A DNA stretch of 32,016 nt, taken from contig JAUHYW010000096.1 of assembly GCA_030426085.1 (NCBI GenBank), forward strand, positions 1 to 32,016. The letters are read 5' to 3'. The number at the start of each line of letters is the position of its first letter. Within the stretch, counting starts at the first letter, position 1. A model generated the notes under the pieces. That model ran no database searches, was not told where the DNA came from, and saw only the letters and a program-made list of their open reading frames with translations. Shown piece by piece: positions 24,614-32,016 of the stretch. Both the position numbers and the translations under genes were made by a program. The stretch is from a bacterium. GTDB taxonomy: Bacteria; Myxococcota_A; Bradymonadia; UBA7976; UBA1532.

Positions 24614-24662
24614 GCCCGACACGGTGGCCGCCCGACACGGTGGCGCTCGCCCCTCCGCCCCT
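24614..24662. repeat. interspersed repeat, two tandem GCCCGACACGGTGG units
   Basis: GCCCGACACGGTGG is at 24614-24627 and again at 24630-24643. The second continues into GCGCTCGCCCC, matching the site at 23728-23757. The copies lie in the 169-bp divergent gap before the glycosyltransferase. Confidence 0.6.
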
Positions 24663-24695
24663 TGTACTGTGCGCTGCCCTCGCCCCGGAGGAACG

Positions 24696-26759
24696 GTGAG
24701 CCCGGCCATCGAGTCCCGCACCACCCGCCTGCTGCTCGACGCGGCCATCGCCGGCGGGGTCGCCTACGCGGTGCTCTTCGTGGTGCTCGCCCTCGTCCGG
24801 GCCCCCTACGGCTTCGAGCTGGAGTGGATGGAGGGCGGCATGGTCTCCCACGCCGCCCGGCTGCTCGACGGCCAGCCGATCTACGCCCCGCCCGGGGCCG
24901 ACTTCGTGCCCTTCTTCTACACCCCGGGCTACCCGCTGACCCTCGCCGGGCTGGCCTCGATCCTCGGCGGGCTGACCCTGACCCTCGGCCGGGCGGTCTC
25001 TATCGGGGCCACGCTGCTGACCTTCGGCTTCCTCTTCCGGGTCGGCCAGCGGGAGGCCGGCTGGCGCTGGGGGCTGCTGGCGATGGGCCTCTACGCCGGC
25101 ATGTTCCGCGTCACCGGCGCCTTCTACGACCTCGCCCGCCCCGACGCGCTCTTCATCGCGCTCGTCGCCGCGGCGACCTACGTCGCGTACTACCACCGCA
25201 CATGGCGCGGCGCGCTCTTCGCCGGCGCCATCTTCGCGGTGGGCTTTCTGACCAAGCAGACGACCAGCGTCTTCGTGCCCGCGGTGGGTCTGTACCTGCT
25301 GTGGCGCGACTGGCGCCACGCCCTGATCTTCGGCGGCGCGGCCTTCGGGCTGGCCGCGCTGGGGGTCTGGATCGGGGTGCAGATGACCGACGGCTGGATG
25401 TGGACCTACATCTTCGAAGGCCACCAGGGGCACCTGTTCTACTGGAAGAACATCCTGCTCGAGTACTGGCGGGACGTGCTCTTCGTCGCGCCGCTGGTGC
25501 TGCTGCTGCCGCTGCTGTGGTTCGGGGGCAAGGTGCCGGTGCGCATCCTGAGCGTCGCCCTCGCCGGGTGGTGGACCTACGCCTTCGTCTTCCGGGCCAG
25601 CGGCTTCGGCGACTTCCCCCACATGTACTACCGCGACCTGTGGTACCTCGAACCCCGCTGGCTCTTCTTCGTGCCCCCGGCGCTCATCGCGCTGCTGCTC
25701 GGCGCCTTCCGGCTGGCCAACCGGGGCCCGATGTCACCCCCGACCCATGGCTTCTGGCTGCTGATGTTCGTCGCCGGCGCCGGGTCGAGCGGGCTGAATC
25801 ACTCCACCCAGTGGGCCTACAGCAACAGCCTCATGCCCATCGCCCTGTTCGCCGCGTGCCTCATCCCGCTCGCCGCGCGCGACCTGATGACCCACCGCGA
25901 AGGCTGGCGCCCGCGCTTCGCCGCGCTGGTGCCGATGGCCGTCCTCGTGCAGCTCGTCGCCTGGATCTACGATCCTATCGCCCAGGCCCCCAGCGCGGCC
26001 GACGAGGCGGCCCTCGCCCGGCTCGACGCCCGGCTGGCGCAGGTCGAGGGCCCGATCTTCTTCCCCGCGCACCCGCTCTACAGCTGGCACCGCGACGGCC
26101 GGGTGCACACCCACCAGATGGGGATCCAGGACGTCGCGTTCATGGGCGGCGTGCGCGACCTGAGCCCGCGGCTGCGGGCGAAGACCTGGGCCGCGGTGGT
26201 CGTCGACGAGCGCAACCGGGTGCCGGGGCTGGCCCGCAGCTACTACGTCGGCGAGCGCTTCCGCTACGCGGGCGACGCGCTGAAGACCAAGACCGGCTTC
26301 CTGGTGCGGCCGGGCGTGCTGTGGCTGGCCCAGGATCCCACCGAGCGGCGCCTCGCCGAGGGGCTGACCGCCAACTTCGAGGGCCGGACATGGCTCGGCT
26401 GGCAGGTCGGGGGCGACGCGTTCGGCGCGGCCCCCTCGACCCGCGGGCTCCAGGGCCGGCAGGGGCGGGCGGCGGCGTGGTCCAGCCGGGAGGGGACCGG
26501 CGCGCTGACCTCGATCCCGTTCACCGTCACCGCCGACCGCCTGACGCTGCTGGTCGCCGGGCAGGGCAGAGTCGAGGTGACCGTCGAGCAGGCGGGGCGG
26601 GTCATCGCCCGCCACCGGCCCCGGGGCGGCCGGCGGGCGAAGATGAAGCGGGTGTCGCTGGACGTGGCGGCCGCGCGGGGCGCGGCGGTGGTGGTGAAGG
26701 TGCACGACCGTGATCCGAAGGGCCGCGTCGCCATCGACGACCTGCGCCTCGTCGACTGA
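24696..26759 (+). CDS. GT-C-type membrane glycosyltransferase with C-terminal beta-sandwich
   Basis: A 687-residue protein. GTG at 24696, with GGAGG immediately upstream (24687-24691), sets the start; the longer frame is read-through. Residues about 10-480 have some ten membrane segments in the GT39/PMT-like (GT-C) pattern: an early acidic loop ELEWMEGGMVSHA, DLARPDALFIAL, and GFLTKQT. Such enzymes transfer sugars from a polyprenyl-linked donor outside the cytoplasmic membrane. Residues about 560-687 (NFEGRTWLGW, GDAFGAAP, GALTSIPFTV, VAIDDLRL) follow the pattern of the jelly-roll module at the N-terminus of planctomycete-type GH32 (levanase-like) proteins. That fusion suggests binding to glycan. 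Acceptor unknown. It abuts recX with no gap. Confidence 0.82.
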   Translation: MSPAIESRTTRLLLDAAIAGGVAYAVLFVVLALVRAPYGFELEWMEGGMVSHAARLLDGQPIYAPPGADFVPFFYTPGYPLTLAGLASILGGLTLTLGRAVSIGATLLTFGFLFRVGQREAGWRWGLLAMGLYAGMFRVTGAFYDLARPDALFIALVAAATYVAYYHRTWRGALFAGAIFAVGFLTKQTTSVFVPAVGLYLLWRDWRHALIFGGAAFGLAALGVWIGVQMTDGWMWTYIFEGHQGHLFYWKNILLEYWRDVLFVAPLVLLLPLLWFGGKVPVRILSVALAGWWTYAFVFRASGFGDFPHMYYRDLWYLEPRWLFFVPPALIALLLGAFRLANRGPMSPPTHGFWLLMFVAGAGSSGLNHSTQWAYSNSLMPIALFAACLIPLAARDLMTHREGWRPRFAALVPMAVLVQLVAWIYDPIAQAPSAADEAALARLDARLAQVEGPIFFPAHPLYSWHRDGRVHTHQMGIQDVAFMGGVRDLSPRLRAKTWAAVVVDERNRVPGLARSYYVGERFRYAGDALKTKTGFLVRPGVLWLAQDPTERRLAEGLTANFEGRTWLGWQVGGDAFGAAPSTRGLQGRQGRAAAWSSREGTGALTSIPFTVTADRLTLLVAGQGRVEVTVEQAGRVIARHRPRGGRRAKMKRVSLDVAAARGAAVVVKVHDRDPKGRVAIDDLRLVD

Positions 26760-27338
26760 TCACTCGACCCCGAGCGCCTCGGGATCGTCGGCGTCGATGA
26801 CCCGCCGGGCGACGCCATACGAGAAGCCCCGCCGGCCGAGCGCCGCCAGATCCTTCTCCCGCCGCTCGGCCCGCCGCTCGGCGCTGCGCTGAAAAGGCCC
26901 CAGCCGCCGCCGCCGGGCGTAGCGCACCGCCGCCTCCAGATCGGGATCACCCGCCGCCTCGGCCACGGCCGCCAGCGCCGCGGCGGTGTCGTCGTCGCCG
27001 ACCCCTCTCTGCCGCAGCTTCTGCCGGATGCCCCGCTGGGACTGCCCCCGCCGGTGCAGGCTCTCGGCCAGCGCCCGGGCGTACCGCCGATCGTCGAGCA
27101 GCGGCCCCCCGTCCAGCGCGGCGATGACCGCCTCGGCGGCGTCGAGCAGCGGCCCCTTGTCGTCGCCGTAGTGCCGCGCCGAGCGCCGGATCTTGCGCCG
27201 CATCACCCGCCGCAGGTGGGCCACCGAGCACGGGAAGCGCTGCAAGTGCGCCACCGCGACCCGCCGCAGGTCGTGGGCCGCCATGCGCCGGGGCTGGCGC
27301 TCACGGCGCTCGCCCGATGAACGATCACGCTCCCTCAT
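26760..27338 (-). CDS. recX: RecX-family regulator of RecA
   Basis: A 192-residue RecX protein, which binds RecA filaments and limits their activity. Helical repeats include LLDDRRYARALAESLHRRGQ (about 80-99) and GIRQKLRQRGV, then AVRYARRRRLGPF and REKDLAALGRRGFSYGVARRVI near the end. The N-terminal 50 residues are Arg-rich. recA is not in the window. The start at 27338 is the first ATG of the frame; another at 27284 is possible. Its stop abuts the stop of the convergent glycosyltransferase gene with no intervening base. Confidence 0.88.
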   Translation of the reverse strand: MRERDRSSGERRERQPRRMAAHDLRRVAVAHLQRFPCSVAHLRRVMRRKIRRSARHYGDDKGPLLDAAEAVIAALDGGPLLDDRRYARALAESLHRRGQSQRGIRQKLRQRGVGDDDTAAALAAVAEAAGDPDLEAAVRYARRRRLGPFQRSAERRAERREKDLAALGRRGFSYGVARRVIDADDPEALGVE

Positions 27339-27350
27339 GCCCGGGCGACC

Positions 27351-28394
27351 CTACCACGCGCCGCGCAGCGCGACCCCGTTGCCCGCGGGCACCCACCGCA
27401 CGGCGGTGTCGGTGCTCGGCTGGCCCGCAGCCCAGATCACGCCCGCGATGAGGGCCGCGCCGCCGACCCCGATCAGTCCGTAGCCCAGCACTCGAGCGGT
27501 CTCGCCGGAGTCCAGCGCGTCCTCGGCCTGCCCCCGCAGCCGCTCGGCGTCGCCCGGCGCGGTGGCCGCTTCATAGTCGGTGTGCAGCGCGGAGGCGTCG
27601 TCGAACTGCGCGCTCGCGATGCCCAACGAGATGCCCCCGCCGACCGCCACGAGCCCCCCGGCGATCATCATGACCAGCGGCGCAGCGGATGGCGACGTCG
27701 GCTCGATGTACCCGGCGATCCCCGGGCCGCCGTCCGGTGGCCGCTCGGCCCTTTCGGGGGGATTCACCCTGGCGCTCGATGGCGGAGGGGGGAACGCCAG
27801 CTCGATCGGGGCCACCTCACCGGGCGCCAGTCGCACCGAGCGCCGCGCGGTCCGGCCGTCCACGGTGACCCCGCTCACCGTGAGCAGACCGGCCGCGACC
27901 CGGGTCACGGTCGCCGGGCAGGGCCACGTCCGACCCGGCATCGACGTGACGCGCACCTCGGCGCCGGCCCCGTCGCACGACACCGCGAGGGCGCCGAACC
28001 AGCGCTCCTCGACCTCGGCGATCCGCTGGTCGACGCGGGCCAGCAGATCGGGTCGCACACCCGCCATGTCGCGGATCGACTCGAAGACCTCCAACGCCGA
28101 CTTCGGGCGCTCGAGCGCTTGCAGGCAGCGACCGATGTTGTAGCGCACGCCGGCCCGATCGGCGGCGTGGGGCTCGCCCGCGCGGAACTTCGCCAGCGCC
28201 TCTGCGACCCGCCCCGCGCGGTAGTGCACCACCGCTTGCGCGATCAATCGCTCGGACTCGGCTCGCTCGGCCGGCGTCTGGGCGCCGACGGGCGCCGGCA
28301 GCATCAGGGCCAGCAGCAACGGCACGCAGCGGCGCCACGGCGTACGGGGGGGTTCCATCGTCTCGGATGCCATATGACTCCCGGCGGCTCGCAT
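27351..28394 (-). CDS. TPR and PEGA-like membrane protein, kinase partner
   Basis: A 347-residue protein. A signal-like segment (about 25-39, VPLLLALMLPAPVGAQ) is followed by tetratricopeptide-like helices (about 40-130, LIAQAVVHYRAGRVAEALAKF) and a beta-rich PEGA-like stretch (about 140-195, PCPATVTRVAAG and VTVDGRTARRSVRLAPGE). A Pro-rich linker leads to two hydrophobic segments (about 238-263 and 300-322). It starts 3 nt after the kinase stop, so it is surely co-transcribed. This pairing is common in myxobacteria, where such proteins may scaffold or be phosphorylated. Starts at 28394, 28373 and 28358 are possible; 28373 has a GGGAG five nt away, and 28394 has AAGGGA nine nt away. Confidence 0.78.
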   Translation of the reverse strand: MRAAGSHMASETMEPPRTPWRRCVPLLLALMLPAPVGAQTPAERAESERLIAQAVVHYRAGRVAEALAKFRAGEPHAADRAGVRYNIGRCLQALERPKSALEVFESIRDMAGVRPDLLARVDQRIAEVEERWFGALAVSCDGAGAEVRVTSMPGRTWPCPATVTRVAAGLLTVSGVTVDGRTARRSVRLAPGEVAPIELAFPPPPSSARVNPPERAERPPDGGPGIAGYIEPTSPSAAPLVMMIAGGLVAVGGGISLGIASAQFDDASALHTDYEAATAPGDAERLRGQAEDALDSGETARVLGYGLIGVGGAALIAGVIWAAGQPSTDTAVRWVPAGNGVALRGAW

Positions 28395-28397
28395 CGT

Positions 28398-30143
<1,746 letters not shown>

Positions 30144-30202
30144 TGCTGCCCTGCCGGTGCGTTCATCGAGTCAACCTCACCACGGGCCGCCCGGGAACTC
30201 AA

Positions 30203-30248
30203 CCGTCATCGATCGCATTGATGGGTCACCGCTTCACGCCGATGACGG
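30203..30248. promoter_or_regulatory. 9-bp inverted repeat upstream of the kinase
   Basis: CCGTCATCG (30203-30211) and CGATGACGG (30240-30248) are perfect complementary 9-bp arms with a 28-nt loop containing ATCGCATTGAT. The site is 60-105 bp upstream of the kinase start, so an operator is plausible; it could also be part of the 3' end of the gene to the right. Confidence 0.4.
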
Positions 30249-30254
30249 GGGGTG

Positions 30255-30270
30255 TCCGGCAACCGCCGGA
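30255..30270 (-). terminator. hairpin just after the stop of the 30275-31213 gene
   Basis: TCCGGC-AACC-GCCGGA is a perfect 6-bp stem with a 4-nt loop, 5 nt beyond the stop. No U-tract follows (C-rich), so it may be an intrinsic-like terminator of a GC-rich genome. Confidence 0.5.
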
Positions 30271-30274
30271 GCCG

Positions 30275-31213
30275 TCAGCCCTCCTCGCTGCGGGGCAGCG
30301 GCCGCAGGGGCCGGGGCGCCGGCGACTCGGCGGCGCCCTCGCCCGGGGCCTGCTCGGCCGCTCCGGCGGGGTCGGCCGCCGCCTCGCCCCCGTCGGCGTC
30401 CAGCCCGTCGATCGCCTCGCCGACATCGCCCGGATCATCCCCGGCGCCGTCCGGCGCGCCCTCGGCGTCCCCCGGCCCGTCGTCCAGGCTCACCCCGTCG
30501 CCCCGGCGGCGCCCGGCGAGCAGATCGGCCATGCGCTGATCCTGATCGCGGATCGCCCGCAGCAGACCGTCCCGCTTCTCGACGTCCTCCAGCCGCCAGT
30601 AGCGGCCGAGCACGTGGGCCACCGCCGCGCACAGCGCGTGCTGCATGCGGCCGAACGCCTCGTTGACCTCGTCGATGGTGATCAGATCGTCGGGGGTGAG
30701 CGCCACCCGGTAGGCCGGCAGGACCTCGCCCAGATCCTCCAGCAGCCCGGCGATGCGCAGGGCCCGGCACCACGCGGCGTGCTCGGTGGTCAGGTGGTGG
30801 TGGATGTACTCGGCGACGACCAGCTCCTCCTCGTAGGGCAGGCTGGTGATGGCGTAGGCCCCGTCGGGGAAGTAGGTCGCCTTGAGCTGCGCGGCCCACG
30901 CGTGGCGCTCGGGGTGGTGGGGGTAGCGGCCGGGGGCCCGCTCCAGCGCCCGGTGGATGTCGCCGAGGAAGTTGTCGACCGCCCGATCGAGCCGCTTCGC
31001 CTCGCCGTCGGAGCGGGCGACCCGCTGCAGGCGTCGGCGGGCCCGGCGGGCGATGTAGGCGTCGACCCACTCCAGACCGTACTCGCAGATGGCGATCAGC
31101 TCGTCGTCGCGCTGCGCGAGGGCGGCCGCGTGGGTGCCGATGAGTGACTGCTTGGCCCGGCCCGGTGGCTGAGCGCGCAGGTTGACGGATGACGTGTAGC
31201 CCTTGATGACCAT
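30275..31213 (-). CDS. conserved-looking soluble protein of unknown function
   Basis: A 312-residue protein with no signal peptide or membrane segment. The first 245 residues are mostly helical (VDNFLGDIHRALERAP, AVAHVLGRYWRLEDVEKRDG) with a run of aromatics and charges; YIHHHL and CRALRIAGLLEDLGEVL are notable. Residues about 246-312 are an acidic, Gly/Pro/Ala low-complexity tail (DDPGDVG), probably disordered. I do not recognise the family. The ATG at 31213 has GGAGG 5 nt upstream and a plausible promoter 73 nt before it. It is the first of three same-strand genes but is separated from the kinase by 131 bp and a hairpin. Confidence 0.8.
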   Translation of the reverse strand: MVIKGYTSSVNLRAQPPGRAKQSLIGTHAAALAQRDDELIAICEYGLEWVDAYIARRARRRLQRVARSDGEAKRLDRAVDNFLGDIHRALERAPGRYPHHPERHAWAAQLKATYFPDGAYAITSLPYEEELVVAEYIHHHLTTEHAAWCRALRIAGLLEDLGEVLPAYRVALTPDDLITIDEVNEAFGRMQHALCAAVAHVLGRYWRLEDVEKRDGLLRAIRDQDQRMADLLAGRRRGDGVSLDDGPGDAEGAPDGAGDDPGDVGEAIDGLDADGGEAAADPAGAAEQAPGEGAAESPAPRPLRPLPRSEEG

Positions 31214-31285
31214 GTGGACCTCCAGAGAGGGCTGAATTTACGTGTCGGGCCGTGCCCGATGATACGGCGAATCCCGTGGCATCAA

Positions 31286-31314
31286 TGGATAGCGGGCGAT
31301 GACCGAAACGTCAA
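31286..31314 (-). promoter_or_regulatory. candidate sigma70-type promoter of the 30275-31213 gene
   Basis: On the minus strand TTGACG (31309-31314), 5 of 6 to consensus, is followed after exactly 17 nt by TATCCA (31286-31291), a moderate -10. It lies about 73 nt upstream of the start codon in a local AT-rich stretch. Confidence 0.42.
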
Positions 31315-31379
31315 ATCAGGGAGGGGCCGCGCTGCGTCAGAAACACGCCAAACGGCCGGAACACAACGAGAATAAATCT

Positions 31380-31670
31380 TGTGACAAACCCGCATCGGCC
31401 GGTGGCCGGCGCGACGACCTCGGGCCGCGGGGCGGCGCCGGGCCGGTCGACGGGAGCGGCCGACCGCGGGGCCGAGGCTCGATACGGGCGTCGACCGCGG
31501 CCCGCGGAGGGGGTCGCTCGCGGACATCACGCCGCCGGCGGACGCGCCCGCCGATGTCCACTCGGGCGTCGACCCGCCGCCGGTTCGCGGCCCCACCCGC
31601 TCGACGAGGCCGGCCCCCCGCCGCGAACGGCCGCCGAGGTCTCTGCGCAGACCCGCCGGTCCACCGGAGC
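31380..31670. other. gene-poor region with short inverted and direct repeats
   Basis: No convincing gene: the open frames here lack ribosome-binding sites and have low-complexity Arg/Gly/Pro products. GGACATC (31522-31528) and GATGTCC (31553-31559) form an inverted repeat, and CGGGCGTCGACC is repeated at 31485-31496 and 31563-31574. It probably leads into the tandem array to the right. Confidence 0.45.
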
Positions 31671-31671
31671 G

Positions 31672-32016
31672 ATGACCCGGGTGTGCGGCGAGACGGCCCC
31701 GCCGGGGAGAGCGGCGGCCGATCCGTGCGCGGACACCGGCGGGTCTCGGAGAACGCGGGGGCGGGTGTCCGGCCAGACCCGCTCGGGGCGTAGAACGCGG
31801 GGCGGGGTGTGCGGCCAGACCCCGTCGGGGCGTAGAACGCGGGGGGGCGTGTCCGGCCAGACCCCCTCGGAGCGTAGAACGCGGGGTGGGGGTGTCCGGC
31901 CAGACCCCGTCGGGGCGTAGAACGCGGGGGCGGGTGTCCGGCCAGACCCGCTCGGGGCGTAGAACGCGGGGTGGGGGTGTCCGGCCAGACCCCGTCGGGG
32001 CGTAGAACGCGGGGTG
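31672..32016. repeat. 42/43-bp tandem repeat array running off the window
   Basis: Six full units lie at 31751-31792, 31793-31834, 31835-31876, 31877-31919 (43 nt), 31920-31961 and 31962-32004 (43 nt), with a partial seventh to the edge. Each has the core GTGTCCGGCCAGACC (one copy has GTGTGCGG) and GCGTAGAACGCGG. Units differ by a few bases, and the C/T or G/C changes alternate. Two decayed units precede it from about 31672. The 42-nt period is 14 codons, but 43-nt units break any frame, so it is probably not coding. Confidence 0.85.

Noticed and set aside
31282-31793. Open frames on both strands in the right-hand region
   Set aside because: Low-complexity products, no ribosome-binding sites, and the plus-strand frame breaks in the 42/43-bp repeats.
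31672-32016. CRISPR array
   Set aside because: The units abut without distinct spacers; it is a plain tandem repeat.

Overview
The window is 32 kb of very GC-rich DNA (roughly 70% or more by eye) with dense genes and strong third-position G/C bias. Ser/Thr protein kinase plus TPR/PEGA-like partner, lipoproteins with Gly-rich linkers and Cys-rich tails, lone lipase/phosphatase/peptidase genes and a GT-C glycosyltransferase suggest an uncultured or little-studied myxobacterium-like bacterium (Myxococcota / former Deltaproteobacteria). This is inferred from gene style; no rRNA or other phylogenetic marker is present. I see no tRNA, rRNA, CRISPR array, transposase or integrase.

Layout. 1-150: short GC-rich direct repeats. 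154-2144 (-): a membrane histidine kinase and NarL-type response regulator. 2307-5198 (+): a secreted fusion of a fascin-like trefoil, an M19-dipeptidase-like domain and a duplicated C-terminal module. 5264-10375 (+): a five-gene cluster in which a NitT/TauT-type substrate-binding domain is fused to an N-terminal membrane anchor and a C-terminal OmpA-like peptidoglycan-binding domain, followed by permease, ATPase and a two-TM coiled-coil protein, and preceded by an acidic coiled-coil protein. This is the best candidate for an undescribed system. 10436-11299 (+): a probable haem-oxygenase-fold iron enzyme. 11316-12455 (-): AlkC-type alkylation repair. 12578-12763 (+): a 61-residue membrane protein. 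12826-13524 (-): TrmB. 13632-15349 (+): an acyltransferase overlapping an SDR that has lost YxxxK. 15366-16493 (-): a lipoprotein. 16652-18247 (+): a PafA-type alkaline phosphatase. 18252-20003 (-): a lipoprotein with an intact and a degenerate M15-like peptidase half. 20139-22118 (+): a lipoprotein lipase/esterase. 22125-23570 (-): an animal-type haem peroxidase. 23858-24526 (-): a CHRD protein. 24696-26759 (+): a GT-C glycosyltransferase with a fused beta-sandwich. 26760-27338 (-): RecX. 27351-30143 (-): kinase and TPR partner. 30275-31213 (-): an unrecognised protein. 31214-32016: about 800 bp without a credible gene, ending in a 42/43-bp tandem array that runs off the window.

Working together. 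The five-gene cluster looks like one transcription unit (gaps of 8-35 nt and a 1-nt overlap) building an importer whose binding protein is tethered between the inner membrane and the cell wall. The kinase and TPR gene form a second tight pair; histidine kinase/response regulator and acyltransferase/SDR are 4-nt-overlap pairs. Many other genes encode secreted or lipid-anchored hydrolases and a peroxidase. The lipase 3' end recurs as a 51-bp near-copy on the far side of the peroxidase gene, suggesting that gene arrived as a cassette. Several convergent pairs are separated by only 0-16 bp.
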